Of a stretch of DNA of 64,000 bases, positions 9,764 through 19,387 are shown piece by piece. Position numbers and translations under genes: made by a program. This stretch comes from Isochrysis galbana (taxonomy: Eukaryota; Haptophyta; Isochrysidales; Isochrysidaceae): assembly GCA_018136815.1 (NCBI GenBank), contig CM030939.1, forward strand, positions 1,533,930 through 1,597,929. Reading direction: 5' to 3'. The notes under the pieces were generated by a model. That model searched no databases and was not told the DNA's origin. It worked only from the letters and a program-made list of their open reading frames with translations. The first letter of the stretch is position 1, and the number at the start of each line of letters is the position of its first letter.

Positions 9764-10898
9764 TAAACTATTGTTATAGTTTGAACTATGGAGCGTGCCG
9801 CGACCGCTCCCGAGCCCCAGGCGACCCTCGCCACCGCGCCCCATTTGGGACGCCCCATGCCGCCCGAGGCGGCTCGTCAGAAAGCCCTCTCAGAGCCCAT
9901 CCAACCCATCCAAACCACACCCGCGCAGGCGCGCGGGGTGGCGAGCACTGGCACCGAACAGGTTGCCACCATGGCTCTGCGTAGCATGCAGGGGGTCTTT
10001 GAGACCCCCTCCAACAGTGGGAAACCCTCCCACCCCAAGAGCACCTCATGTGGGAGGGCAGCTCTGCTGCCCTCCTCATGGTGGAAACCTCTACCATCAG
10101 TGCACCCATCATGGGAGGGCACTTCACAACCATCAATCTTCCCTACAGAGCACCCCATGCCTCTGTTTCCCAACATGTTGACACACTTGTTTCCTTCACC
10201 CCACTCTTGTGGGCCACAAGTACCTGCAGCTCAGTGCCCTGCCTTGGGCCCTCTTTCAACACTAGACTCCCTCTCCCACTCCCCCTTCACACCACAACCA
10301 ACCCAAACAGCACGAACCCCCTCACCCTCTGTTTCAAGCACCAAAAATTTCAACTCAAGACCCATGTTGATACACCTATCGTTTTCACCCCACTCTTGTG
10401 GGCCACAAGTACCTACAACTCAGTGCCCTTTGGGCCCTCTTCCAATACTTGAATCCCTATCCCACTCCCTCTTCCATCTACAACCAACCCAAGAAGCACA
10501 AACCCTCTCGTTCTCTGTTTCAAGCACCAATAATTTCGACTCAAGACAAGAGGGAGGACATGTCTTGAGGCGGCGTCGCTGCCCATGCCTAGTGCAAGGG
10601 TATAGCGCCCCCACTCAGACATCTCCTTCCCCACAGCTCCTCTCTGAGGAGTTGCTCCTCTCCCTCCCATTAGGCCCCCTTGCCTGCGAGACCAAAACAG
10701 GATCCTGGCGTAGGGGGCTGTCTGAGTGTGGAGGGAGGGGCGCTCTGGCTAGCGCAGGTAGAAAGCTAGTGAGGAGCTGGGTGGCATAAGGGGGGAAGGG
10801 TGCTTGCGCTTGCCGCGGCAGGGTGTCCTGTCTTGAGTGAGCGCTAGTCCCGTTCCTTTGCCGCGCCGCGACCCATAAAAATTTGTTAAAAATTTAAT
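9764..10898 (+). mobile_element. Chimeric non-LTR element, copy 1 (18-bp TSD)
   Basis: The 1,135-bp insertion is flanked by TATCTAATAGCAAAAAAG at 9746-9763 and 10899-10916. It sits in the ORF2 of an antisense LINE, at the site encoding RLFCYQVD in the intact relative. The 5' end is shared with the LINE family (AAACTATTGTTATAGTTT then ATGGAGCG). The 3' end differs: CGCGACCCATAAAAATTTG and an A/T-rich tail. Inside is one 333-codon frame and a tandem internal duplication. The second copy is at 39514-40654. It probably moves using LINE machinery in trans. Confidence 0.88.
9788..10789 (+). CDS. ORF of chimeric element, copy 1
   Basis: This 333-aa frame begins MERAATAPEPQ, resembling the LINE ORF1 start MERAPTAPTSQ. 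It is Pro/Ser/Thr-rich and low in recognisable fold. Two internal modules repeat around SPHSCGPQVP..QCP and SLSHS...QPTQ.A. The C-terminal part is more ordered (RRRRCPCL...LLSLPLGPLACETKTGSW). The copy at 39538-40542 is open over the same length, with one 3-nt indel difference. No catalytic motif was seen. It may be an RNA-binding or packaging protein derived from LINE ORF1, or the open frame may be incidental. Confidence 0.5.
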   Translation: MERAATAPEPQATLATAPHLGRPMPPEAARQKALSEPIQPIQTTPAQARGVASTGTEQVATMALRSMQGVFETPSNSGKPSHPKSTSCGRAALLPSSWWKPLPSVHPSWEGTSQPSIFPTEHPMPLFPNMLTHLFPSPHSCGPQVPAAQCPALGPLSTLDSLSHSPFTPQPTQTARTPSPSVSSTKNFNSRPMLIHLSFSPHSCGPQVPTTQCPLGPLPILESLSHSLFHLQPTQEAQTLSFSVSSTNNFDSRQEGGHVLRRRRCPCLVQGYSAPTQTSPSPQLLSEELLLSLPLGPLACETKTGSWRRGLSECGGRGALASAGRKLVRSWVA

Positions 10899-11830
10899 TA
10901 TCTAATAGCAAAAAAGACGCTGGGCTATCTCCGAGCCCGGCCTAAGATTCATTCCCATAAGTCCTTCTATGAATTCGAAGATGGGCTCCATCGCGATGCA
11001 CGTGGCTATGTGGGTGGAGCTCTCGGGGGTTATACCGCAAAAGCGGCACGTCGGATCGTCGGCGAACCGGTTCGCCGTGGCTATTCTCCTATGCAGAACG
11101 TGTTTGCAGTGCATATACGAGTCTCTCGGTGTCAAAAAGTTGTACTTGTATAGCTGAGATACTTGTTTCCATTTCCCGGAGAGGTCCGGCAGTCGTTTTT
11201 CCCACCTCAATGTGGATTTTTGCTTCTTCGTTTTCCTCATTGCGAGGGACGCTTTGGTCAGCGCCTTGACGTTAACATCTCTTCTAGGGTTTTATTCGCG
11301 CCTTTAAATGTGTATTCTTGCGGTATCGGGTACGCCGTCTCGGCCGGGCCGTCGTATGCTCGGCCCCACTTCAGCGGTGTGTATAGTTCGTCCGGTAAAG
11401 GCTGCGGGTTGGCCCTCTCATGGATATGGGGTTCTCCCATAACGTTAAGCTTGACTACGTGATAGGCGCCACTCCGGCGCAAGTAATATTTGTGGTCCTT
11501 ATCCACCAGGATGTCTCCTAGGTCGTGCGCGTCTGGGTCTTCTTGAGGGGCTAACTCATGTTCTCCCGGAGTGAGGGGGGGAGACACCGCTTTCTTCCTA
11601 AGAAGGTGCATATAGTCTTTGGTGGTTGGTGGCATCCGCCATTCTGGCTCTAGTCCATTCGGCTATCTTTTCCCATGACCTTAGAAATGGACCTACCGAG
11701 ATGTAGTTGCCTCTATGGCGTATCCAGCGTTCTCCTTCCGGCAGGTAAGCCGCGCATTCCTCCGTGGTGTATACCTCTCCCGTGTCCGGGTTAATCGCAT
11801 TATGCACGACAACCGTCTGTAGAGATTCCT

Positions 11831-12850
11831 AGTGGACCGTAGTGAACACAAATACAAATACCCCCCGACTAAATGGGGCGACGATTACAAAGGTGGCCCC
11901 GCGACTGATGGACATGTTTCACGAAGCCTACCGGACGGGGGCATTACCGGAGGATACATGCTCGGGTGATATAGCTTTGCTCTATAAGAAAGGGGACGCC
12001 AGGGACCCGAGGGATTATAGACCAATTACGTTGCTCCAAACGGACTACAAAATCCTCGCCAGGGTCCTAACTAACAGACTCAAAAAGACGATACATACGA
12101 TCATCTCCAAGGAGCAAGTGGGCTTCGTGCCTAGGAGGATGATAGGCGAAGCCACCCCTCTTTTAAAGCTAGTGCAAGCGTACCTAGATGACACAGACGA
12201 AGAGGGCCTAGCCCTGGCGATAGACTGGGAGAAAGCTTTCGATAGAGTCAGTTGGGATTATTATCATAAAGCGATATAAGCGCTGGGCTTCGGCCCTGGC
12301 TACTCTAGATGGCTGGCGCTATTAACTAACATGGATTCACTTCCGATCAGATGGATCACCAAGGCTAATGGTAGACGTAGCAATCCTTTCACGATACATT
12401 GCGGCATGCCCCAAGGGTGCCCGCTATCGCCCCTAGCTTTTCTCCTAGTGGCCGAAGGCCTAACACGCTTAGTCAACGCCGACCCTGAGATGAAGGGAAT
12501 CACGATAGGACCTAGAGAGCTAAGGCTTTCGCAGTTTGCGGACGACACGCAAATTTTAGCGAACTCTTTCGAGTCATTGGAGAGGGCGATGCACATCTTA
12601 GAAAGCTATGGAACCGCCACCGGGCAAAAGCACAAAAAAGCAGAGAAGACCACATCGTCGACAATTTATTATCTACCCGAAGGGGGACGCCCCGAAAGCG
12701 ATATACGCACTATATCTAATAGCGTGGAGATATATCATCACAGACTTCTATAGAATTCATTACGACGGCAAAGAATTCTTGGAAGAATCAATATTGATAA
12801 GGACGACAGAGAGATACACCACATGCTGAGCAAAGCACTTTCATTCGCAA
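11831..12850 (+). pseudogene. LINE RT fragment, head-to-head with 9118-11830
   Basis: The frame 11842-12279 carries RT blocks from NTPRLNGATITKVAPRLMD to AIDWEKAFDRVSWDYYHKAI. A TAA then stands where the copy at 4760 has CGA. The frame resumes at 12331 with CGMPQGCPLSPLAF and the catalytic FADDTQILANSF box. After ~12650 another frame gives AWRYIITDFYRIHYDG, homologous to the ORF2 extreme C-terminus at 16292-17716. An internal deletion has therefore joined the RT to the C-terminus. It is inactive because of the nonsense codon and frameshifts. Confidence 0.82.
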
Positions 12851-13300
12851 ACGAAACCGACTAAGGCTGTGAACCAGTTAGAGTGTTAACCAGTTAACAC
12901 CCAAACATCCAAGCGTTTGGCACTACCACCCTGATAGTGTTAGTGCCTCGGGCACTAACACTAACAGTCTATGTAGCAATTTTGCCACAGGGTGTTAACA
13001 TGGTGGTAATGGCCCCTTTTGCCGCGCTGGCGTGCATCCGCGCTTAGAGGGGCTCTGCGCAATGCTATAGTGCTATGTGGGTGTCCCCGAACCCCGAAGG
13101 AAGGCCGATTTTTTTCGCGCCTGCGGCGCGCACAAGCATGTTTTGGTCTTTAACTTTAAATGACTTCCCTAGAGCTAAGTTACACATACACACACACACT
13201 GCATAGATGAGCGACATCTATATGCCAACCCCACATTCCCCACATCCACAGCACACCCCTGCGCACATGCGCACACCCGGCAAATCGCGACCTATGGCTT
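12851..13300. repeat. Subterminal-repeat-like sequence beside a hAT relic
   Basis: Short direct and inverted motifs recur: GTGTTAACCAGTTAACACC at 12888-12903, CACTAACACTAACAG, and GGGTGTTAAC near 12990. Such clusters are typical of the ends of hAT-type elements, and a hAT C-terminal fragment lies at 13300-13480. No ends or TSD could be defined. Confidence 0.4.
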
Positions 13301-13480
13301 ATAAATCACAATTAGCCGCCGCCAACAAACAGTGTTGGAGTGTGTCATCGGCCTGAGATGCCTTGCCATCGTCATGCAGCTTCCTTGCCTTGCTAAACAT
13401 CCTTTCGACTCCTGCGGAGGAAGCTGGCCGACCGAAGTGCTGACGCACCATGCGCATAAGCGACTTGAGACCCGTTTTTA
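13300..13480 (-). pseudogene. hAT transposase C-terminal dimerisation fragment
   Basis: Within the minus-strand frame 13299-13568 the segment VRQHFGRPASSAGVERMFSKARKLHDD...LQHCLLAAANCDL matches the hAT C-terminal dimerisation signature. That signature has a Ser-Ser-Ala then Glu-Arg-x-Phe-Ser core containing the last catalytic Glu. Only this terminal part is preserved. The upstream part of the frame looks unrelated. Confidence 0.7.
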
Positions 13481-13569
13481 CTTTGATTGAACGACAAGCA
13501 CAAGCAAGGGTGGGCTCAGACCCAGCGAGGAGCGCTAGTGGAACTAGCCACCAAGCGGGGGATAGCACA

Positions 13570-13935
13570 CGCCGTCGAGGGGAACAATGTGCGACGAAAC
13601 GACGGCGAATAAGCCAGGGACACAGCGAACCTGGGGTTCATAGGGGATAACACGAGCCCGACGGAACCCAGATGACCAACGCGAACCCGGTCGGGCACGC
13701 AAGCCAAGAGAGACGACAGCAGGCCTGCTTGGCCCCCACACTCCGAACCAGGCCTTACTTAGGTAGGGCACCAGGGCCGGACCCCGGAAACCGATGACAA
13801 ACGAATGAAGGGGGGCAGGGGAAGAGGTGGAGGGAGGGAAGTTAAGGGCGGTGTAAGTAGAGAAGGGAGACCCAGTCAGTAGTAGGTGTGTAGCCCGGAA
13901 TCTTCAGATGTTTTTTTTACTTGGTTCGCCCATGG
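13570..13935. other. Intergenic sequence
   Basis: No coding or RNA gene was recognised. A T-run at 13911-13918 precedes the inverted repeat at 13938-14022. Confidence 0.4.
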
Positions 13936-13937
13936 GG

Positions 13938-14022
13938 GGGCAAGTAGGGGGGGACCCTGCGGAATCCTTGGACACCCAGGGGAGGTGGAAAATAGCGGCA
14001 AAGAGTGAGTGACCGGGCTATC
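13938..14022 (-). repeat. Inverted-repeat arm left of the TPR gene
   Basis: About 85 bp matches the reverse complement of 15525-15610. Shared blocks are GAGTGAGTGACCGGG at the gene-proximal end, then GGTGTCCAAGGATTCCG-type and GGGTCCCCCCCTAC-type sequence. The gene-proximal motif is also found at 5333 and 41080, so this is a dispersed repeat rather than a gene-specific structure. Confidence 0.75.
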
Positions 14023-14337
14023 AGAAAATGCAGCCCCCACATGTTAGTAGTTATGAATGACGGTTTGACCGCCCTATCATTGTGGCAGCAGCAACAGCAA
14101 TAAGCATGAATTCAATGGCCTCAAGCTTTGAAAACGTCTGTACATGGAGTGTCGGCCTACTCCTACTCTTTCAACCGCCGAGGGCAAGTATGCTTTGTGC
14201 TAAGCCTGCGCCAAAGCCTTACAATGCGCTCATGCTACTCCCGTGCTTCTCCCTGCTAGTAGTCTTGCCTCCTGGAGTGCTACATCTACCTCCTATATGC
14301 AGACAAGCCATGCCAACGGGCTTGCACGCTCTCGCTG

Positions 14338-15315
14338 CTATGTGAGTACAGCGAGCGCGGCGAGAAACCCAACAGATATCAGCACGGCGAGCGCAAGCTG
14401 TGTTCCCAGGTCTTCCTTCTCCACAGGCTTGCCCATCGCCCTCTTTCGCTCGAACTCTTGGACATACCATTCGACCGAGTACATTTCTGGCGGCTCATCC
14501 TCGGGGTCGCGCTTGGGTGGTCTCCATTTTCCCCAGTCCTCGGGCGGCCCTGTGGAGTCAAAGTCGATCTGCACAAAGTTCTCCTTCGAGAGCTTGAGCT
14601 CGGGTGCCTGCATCACATAGAGTACAGATTCGGAGATCTTGCGCACGTCGCCATCAGGGTGCGATTCGCAGCGTTGGAGCAGCCCGACTGCCTCCTTGCT
14701 CCGCCCATTGGCCTGGAGTGCCTGCGCAAGCCAAACTGAGTACTGGCCGCCCTCGCGGCTGGTAAGGCCGCCCGGCACCGATGCGACAGCACGCGTGAAG
14801 GCGGTGACGGCCGTCTTATACTGGCCAGCCTTCATCGCCTTGACGCCAGCTGCGAAGAGCTCCTCATGCGGCTCTTCCGGCTCAACGTTGACGCCCAGCA
14901 CGCTCTCACCTGCGAGGCGCGTGTCGAGCCTGGCGCCCATTACCTTAGCTTTGGGCTTGAGCTGGGCATAATCACGCGCGTAGCCCGAGGGCTTGCGCTT
15001 GACTGGAGCAGGCGGCGCGGCCGACAACTGCTGTATGAGCGCTTTGAGCCGTGCCTGCGACGTGTCCCCTTCCCCGCTAGAAGATCCCTCGGAACCTTCT
15101 TCCCCTCCCTCGGCGCCACTCACCACGCCGCAACGGAGAGACGGTGCGCGACGCAGCGAAGGGTGAGCTGAGCGGTGGCGCGGACGATAAGAATGATGCT
15201 GAGCGTAGTAGAGGGGAGAGGAGAGAGAGCAGGAGAGGGAGGCCGGGATGGAAGAGGGGCAGGTGAGAGAGGGAGTGAGAGCTGTGAGTGCACTGAGCAG
15301 AAGTGAACCAGCCAT
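14338..15315 (-). CDS. TPR protein with C-terminal membrane anchor, probably organellar
   Basis: About 325 aa from the ATG at 15313-15315. The frame stays open upstream, but that part is Gly/Ser/Pro low complexity, and this Met starts a plausible targeting peptide (MAGSLLLSALTALTPSLTCPSS). After a Ser/Glu-rich linker come two tetratricopeptide-like helical repeats (ELFAAGVKAMKAGQYKTAVTAFTRAVASV and YSVWLAQALQANGRSKEAVGLLQRC). A conserved-looking segment follows (KLSKENFVQIDFD, EDWGKWRPPKRDPEDEPPEMYSVEWY). It ends in one transmembrane helix (LALAVLISVGFLAALAVL). This organisation resembles plastid TPR proteins of plants and algae, with the repeats facing the stroma and a tail anchor. The substrate is unknown. 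Both sides are bounded by copies of one dispersed repeat. Confidence 0.68.
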   Translation of the reverse strand: MAGSLLLSALTALTPSLTCPSSIPASLSCSLSSPLYYAQHHSYRPRHRSAHPSLRRAPSLRCGVVSGAEGGEEGSEGSSSGEGDTSQARLKALIQQLSAAPPAPVKRKPSGYARDYAQLKPKAKVMGARLDTRLAGESVLGVNVEPEEPHEELFAAGVKAMKAGQYKTAVTAFTRAVASVPGGLTSREGGQYSVWLAQALQANGRSKEAVGLLQRCESHPDGDVRKISESVLYVMQAPELKLSKENFVQIDFDSTGPPEDWGKWRPPKRDPEDEPPEMYSVEWYVQEFERKRAMGKPVEKEDLGTQLALAVLISVGFLAALAVLT

Positions 15316-15524
15316 GGGAGAAACACTGTGGGGGGCGGGTGGAAGGGGAGAAGAGCTGGAGGGAGGGAGACGTTGGAAGGGTGAAGAGAGAGGCAAGGAG
15401 CCGGCGCTGCTGGGTCGAAAGGGGAGGGAGCTCGTCCCCCCCCCCCCCTCCGACAAACCGTCGCCCCCCCCATCCGGTATATTCTTTTTCCCTTTTCCGG
15501 TATTGTTTCTTCCTGCCCCTCCGG

Positions 15525-15610
15525 TAACCCGGTCACTCACTCATTTTAACCACTATTTCCCACCTCCCCTGGGTGTCCAAGGATTCCGTAGGGTCCCCCC
15601 CTACCTGCCC
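15525..15610 (+). repeat. Inverted-repeat arm right of the TPR gene
   Basis: Reverse-complement partner of 13938-14022. It starts TAACCCGGTCACTCACT and runs through CACCTCCCCTGGGTGTCC and AGGGTCCCCCCCTAC. Two substitutions are easily seen in the last 40 bases. Confidence 0.75.
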
Positions 15611-15659
15611 CGGCGACTCCCTCCCCCTCCGAACGACCCCCTCCCGCCCCACGAAGGGC

Positions 15660-15970
15660 AAAAAAAAATCTTCTTAAAAATCCCCGCTACACGTGCGGCT
15701 TGCGGCAGCGTGCTTATTCTTATGTACCTCCCTACTCCTACTACCCAACCTTTACCCCTAACAACCCCCTCCCCTTTCCCCAGTTCCCTCTTTAGCGGAG
15801 AAGCTGGTTCCAGGGAGGCCGCGCGCGCTGCTTCGGCCGGGAGTTGGGGAGAAGGGGGTGGGAGACTGTGGCTCATCCCTTGATATCGTTGATCGAGTTT
15901 CGAGTTTCGACTCGGGTTTCGGGTTTCCCTCATTGATATAACGTACGATCTTTACTGATTTCCGCTGTGG
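15660..15970 (-). mobile_element. Host LINE 3' UTR into which another LINE inserted
   Basis: On the minus strand this is a LINE 3' UTR that starts at the TSD AAACCTCTTAATAGAAA and ends in the TTAAGAAGATTTTT terminus near 15660-15675. It is a second, separate 3' UTR directly downstream of the LINE at 15988-19380. Confidence 0.75.
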
Positions 15971-16291
15971 TTTCTATTAAGAGGTTTAAAAAAAAATCTT
16001 CTTAAAATTCCCCGCTACTCGTGCGGCGTGAGGCAGTGTGCTAGTGTACCTCCCTACTACCCAACCTTAACCCCTGACAACCCCCTCCCCCTTTCCCAGT
16101 TCCCTCTTTATCGGAGAAGCTGGTTCCGGGGAGGCCGCGCGCGCTGCTTCGGCCGGGAGTTGGAGAGAAGGGGGCTGGAGACTGTGATTCGTCCTTTGTG
16201 CTAGTTTTAATTCGGGTTGCCTTCTATTGTATATCGTGGGATCATCATTGATATCCTCCGCGGTTTCTTCTAAGACGCGGTATTAAGTGCC

Positions 16292-17716
16292 TTAGGTGAT
16301 GTTACGTATGTCTAGACCTCTCGCCGCCTGCAGGAGGTCTTCCGATGTTCCTAGGTTGAACTCCTTGTCCACCGTGTAGAGCGGACTTATCAATTTCTTA
16401 ATGTGTTTGTTACTCGGGGCGTGTAGCCCCATATTCTCTCGTTGTTTTTTCAGCCTCTGAAAGAACCCGACTTTCGCCGTTACTAATAGGTGGTATCTCG
16501 CAAGGATCGCTCTTAAGATCGACCTAACGGACCTGCCGTCCGCGTTACCATATTGGATGTTATAAAAGTCAGTTAGGATGTGCCTCCACGCCAGGATGCC
16601 TAGGTATCCCGAGGAGGGGTGCGGTCTGTCCACTTGATAGCAGAAAAGTCGTTGGGCTGTTTCGGATCCCGGCCTAAGGCTAATCCCCAGAAGTCCTTCT
16701 ATGAATTCAAAGATGCGCTCCGTCGCGATACATGAGGCCAGGTGGGTGGAGCTTTCAGGGGCTATGCCGCAAAAGCGGCATGTTGGATCGTCAGCAAAGC
16801 GGTTAGCTGTAGCTAGCCTCCTATGTAGGACATGTTTGAAATGCATATAAGAGTCTCTAGGCGTCAAAAAGTTATATTTATATAATTGCGATATTTGTTT
16901 CCACTTTCCCGAGAGGACCGGTAACCTTTTTTCCCATCTTAGTGTGGATTTTTGTGTTTTGGTTTTCCTCAAGGCGACCGGGTGGTGGTCCGACGCCGCT
17001 AGGCCCGTGAAAAGTTTAAGATCTATGTATGCCTTATGCCATCTCCACGTGGAGTAGTATTCTGCGGCGTATACTCGATCTATTCTCGTGTGGGTCTGGT
17101 GCCCGCACCTCGTGTATTGTTCTTTTAAGCCCGGATTAACTAGCAGTTGGACGTCAGTGAGCCCATGCGAGGCAAGCGCCCTCGTGAGGGCTCTACCCCC
17201 CGTATTTGCATAAGGGGCCGCCCCCGCGATGGGCCGGGTGTCTCTATGTATGTTCTCCACGCAATTGAAATCGCCCGCTATAATGGTGTGTGAAAGTATT
17301 TCCGATGTCTCATGAAGGACTTTGATGTCTTCTTTACGCTTATTAGGTCGAGCATTTAGATACACTGAGGCGAAAGATATTGTGTCATGTCCGATCTTAG
17401 CTTTTACTACTACCAGCCTTCCCGGGATAACTACCGACCAAGATTCTACTACTACGTCGCTTCTGTCTCTTCCAATGGCTACCGCCACTCCGCTCCCAGG
17501 GTCGCCCCTAGACGCGGGGGATTGAAACCAGTCCCAGCCAAGGGACCCGGCCAAACCGCGCACCCTTAGGTGCCACCCATCGCTGTAATGGTGTAGTTCT
17601 TGCGCGTACAGAACATGGATCCCTCCTAGTCTCGCTTGCGCTAGAGTCGACGTTAATTTATGTTTCGCTCCGTTCAAATTGTATGTCGCAATCTTTAAGT
17701 CACTACTATTCACCAT
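16292..17716 (-). CDS. LINE ORF2 with EEP endonuclease and C-terminal zinc knuckle, RT missing
   Basis: 474 aa. Residues ~5-250 form an apurinic-like endonuclease/exonuclease/phosphatase domain: KIATYNLNGAKH with the metal-site Asn, ELHHYSDG, VYLNARPNKR, IIAGDFNCVEN, ending in the catalytic SDHHPV. The chain passes directly into KTQKSTLRWEKRLPVLSGKW and a CCHC knuckle (CRFCGIAPESSTHLASC), then the C-terminal domain. The whole RT domain that other copies encode (4760-5316, 11842-12600) is absent, without breaking the frame. The start ATG overlaps the ORF1 stop (ATGGTGAATAG), suggesting coupled translation. The protein could nick DNA but not copy RNA. Confidence 0.85.
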   Translation of the reverse strand: MVNSSDLKIATYNLNGAKHKLTSTLAQARLGGIHVLYAQELHHYSDGWHLRVRGLAGSLGWDWFQSPASRGDPGSGVAVAIGRDRSDVVVESWSVVIPGRLVVVKAKIGHDTISFASVYLNARPNKRKEDIKVLHETSEILSHTIIAGDFNCVENIHRDTRPIAGAAPYANTGGRALTRALASHGLTDVQLLVNPGLKEQYTRCGHQTHTRIDRVYAAEYYSTWRWHKAYIDLKLFTGLAASDHHPVALRKTKTQKSTLRWEKRLPVLSGKWKQISQLYKYNFLTPRDSYMHFKHVLHRRLATANRFADDPTCRFCGIAPESSTHLASCIATERIFEFIEGLLGISLRPGSETAQRLFCYQVDRPHPSSGYLGILAWRHILTDFYNIQYGNADGRSVRSILRAILARYHLLVTAKVGFFQRLKKQRENMGLHAPSNKHIKKLISPLYTVDKEFNLGTSEDLLQAARGLDIRNIT

Positions 17717-19355
17717 GACGGTAAAGGCAACTAACTCCGTTCACGCAGTACCCTGGATAAGCCTTATTAGGTTTAAGATTGCATTTGACCATACAAGTTT
17801 GTTTGCCCGTGGTGGGATCCTTTACCCAACATCCGGGGATGTCGTGATTGGAGGAGCATTGGACGATTTGACGTCCTTTCATGCGGTTGTTTTTGCATTC
17901 GCCCGCCATGAATCGGCGGCATGGCGCCGCCGCTCCAAGGCCCATAAGGGCCCTGTAATCCATGGCGTTACTTGCGTCCCTTTGGCGCTTTCGTTGTTCT
18001 GCTTTCGCCTTATCTTGTTCGCACGTGCATTGGCGAAAGCTAACTTGGTTTTTACGGAGAAATGAGATAGCCCACGGCTTGTCGTATCCTTTGCAGCCTC
18101 CGGGGGCTCCATGGATGGCTAATTCCCCTTCAGGAGTCACACATTCCACTGATGATCGGACCGCATAGTCCAAGTTGAAATTTTCTCCGTCATCGAGAGT
18201 CACATGAAAGTTGCGAGGGAAACGGTGCCCTAAGGCCGACGTGTCCGTGTAGACATAAAAGTGCCAGATGGGACGTTTGCCGGACTCAACTTTCGTGATA
18301 CCTTCGAGTGAGGTTTTGGCCCGCTGTTGGTTGCCCCTTAGCACGTGGAAACCCTCGCGCTCGAGCGAGTTAGCCAAGTGCCTAGTCTTGGTCTTGAAAG
18401 CCTTGATCGGATCAAAGATGCGAAAAACAATGTAGGTCGCCACCTCTTTTAGGGAGGACCGGATAGCGCTCGACTTACGAGGGGCCGAGTCGATTAACGC
18501 GCCATAGGTGATTCCAAATTCATGCGGGACTCCCGAGAGTGCTGTGTTAACTTTGTCTCCGTATGCGGCCTTGAATTGATCATGTGCGTCTTCATCGACG
18601 TAGAAGATCCAAGGGCCTTTGCGGCCTTTGTCCATGCCATCTGGAGTTGCGTCTAGGCCTTCCAGCCTAGAGAGGAGGAATTTCATGAAAGTGGCGACAT
18701 CCTCGCTCTTGATGTCCTTTTTGTCATCAGCTAGCTGAGCTAGCTGAATGAAAAAAGGCGTGTCTTCGGGCTCCTCTTCCTCATCAGGTGGAGGAGAAGC
18801 AAAAGGGGTGGAGTTGTGGAGAGTCGGCTTTGGATCCGATTGAGGATCCGCTCGCTTGCGCGACGGCTGTTGTGGTTGTTGGGCTTGTGGCTGCTGGGCT
18901 TGCTTGGCTGGATCCTTCCCTTTGTGTCCATGCGCAGCTTGCGCGTATGTCCTGGCTGCTTGAGTTGGTTGTTGGTTTGAGGGCGCAAAGGCCCCCAAAA
19001 TGGATTGTTGTGTTAAGTGCCCGCCCCCGAGGGGTGCACTGATGGTAGGAGTGGCCGCCATGGGGGTGGCAGCAGAGCTGCCACCTCCCATGGGGAGTCC
19101 TTGAGTTGGTGGAGGAGCGGAGGGGTTGGGTGGCAGGGCATTGCCCTGGGTCTGGTTGTCACCAGGGAACAGGACTCTGCCTGTTCCCTGGTTCTGTGGC
19201 AGCTTGGGAGGCGAGGGTGGTGCCGTCATGTCGACGTCGTTGTCAGGCGGCGCGGCGGCCTGTGGGCGCTTGGGCTCCGGCGGTTTGGGGCGGCCCCGTT
19301 GGGGCGTCGTGACGGCGGGGGGCTGGGAGGTGGGAGCGGTCGGCGCGCGCTCCAT
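17706..19355 (-). CDS. LINE ORF1 protein with CCCH-type Cys cluster
   Basis: 549 aa, intact. The N-terminal third is Pro/Ala/Gln-rich (MERAPTAPTSQPP..., DVDMTAPPSPPK...). The middle (~220-440) is a folded-looking region (FIQLAQLADDKKDIKSEDVATFMKFL, WIFYVDEDAHDQFKAAYGDK, RPIWHFYVYTDTSALGHRFP), perhaps RNA-binding. The C-terminus is Cys/His-rich: CRRFMAGEC...CSSNH and CNLKPNKAYPGYCVNGVSC...H fit CCCH-type spacings. ORF1 proteins of this kind coat LINE RNA. Its first codons are the module copied in at least eight other places in the window. Confidence 0.85.
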   Translation of the reverse strand: MERAPTAPTSQPPAVTTPQRGRPKPPEPKRPQAAAPPDNDVDMTAPPSPPKLPQNQGTGRVLFPGDNQTQGNALPPNPSAPPPTQGLPMGGGSSAATPMAATPTISAPLGGGHLTQQSILGAFAPSNQQPTQAARTYAQAAHGHKGKDPAKQAQQPQAQQPQQPSRKRADPQSDPKPTLHNSTPFASPPPDEEEEPEDTPFFIQLAQLADDKKDIKSEDVATFMKFLLSRLEGLDATPDGMDKGRKGPWIFYVDEDAHDQFKAAYGDKVNTALSGVPHEFGITYGALIDSAPRKSSAIRSSLKEVATYIVFRIFDPIKAFKTKTRHLANSLEREGFHVLRGNQQRAKTSLEGITKVESGKRPIWHFYVYTDTSALGHRFPRNFHVTLDDGENFNLDYAVRSSVECVTPEGELAIHGAPGGCKGYDKPWAISFLRKNQVSFRQCTCEQDKAKAEQRKRQRDASNAMDYRALMGLGAAAPCRRFMAGECKNNRMKGRQIVQCSSNHDIPGCWVKDPTTGKQTCMVKCNLKPNKAYPGYCVNGVSCLYRHGE

Positions 19356-19387
19356 CGCTAAAACTATAACAATAGTTTTTTTTCTAT

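Larger units (their letters stand above)
9118..11830 (-). pseudogene. LINE 3' half (ORF2 C-terminus plus 3' UTR), interrupted
   Basis: Read on the minus strand this is the 3' part of ORF2 and the 3' UTR. Frames 11598-11807, 11258-11635 and 10902-11240 give the post-RT region and a zinc knuckle (CRFCGITPESSTHIATC). After a nested insertion (9764-10898) the terminal GYLGILAWRYILTDFY-type region and DLLQAASG follow. The 3' UTR ends in the TTTTAAGAAGATTTTTT-type terminus near 9118-9140. Frames are broken, so it is inactive. Its 5' end meets an oppositely oriented RT fragment at about 11831-11842. Confidence 0.85.
15988..19380 (-). mobile_element. Near-complete LINE, RT-deleted, with 17-bp TSD
   Basis: The 3,393-bp element is flanked by TTTCTATTAAGAGGTTT (plus strand) at 15971-15987 and 19381-19397. 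On the minus strand it has the family 5' leader (ACTATTGTTATAGTTTTAGCG), ORF1, an 11-nt ORF1/ORF2 overlap, ORF2 and a ~300-nt 3' UTR ending TTAAGAAGATTTTT. ORF1 and ORF2 are open, but ORF2 lacks the RT. The target is the 3' UTR of another LINE copy. Confidence 0.88.
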
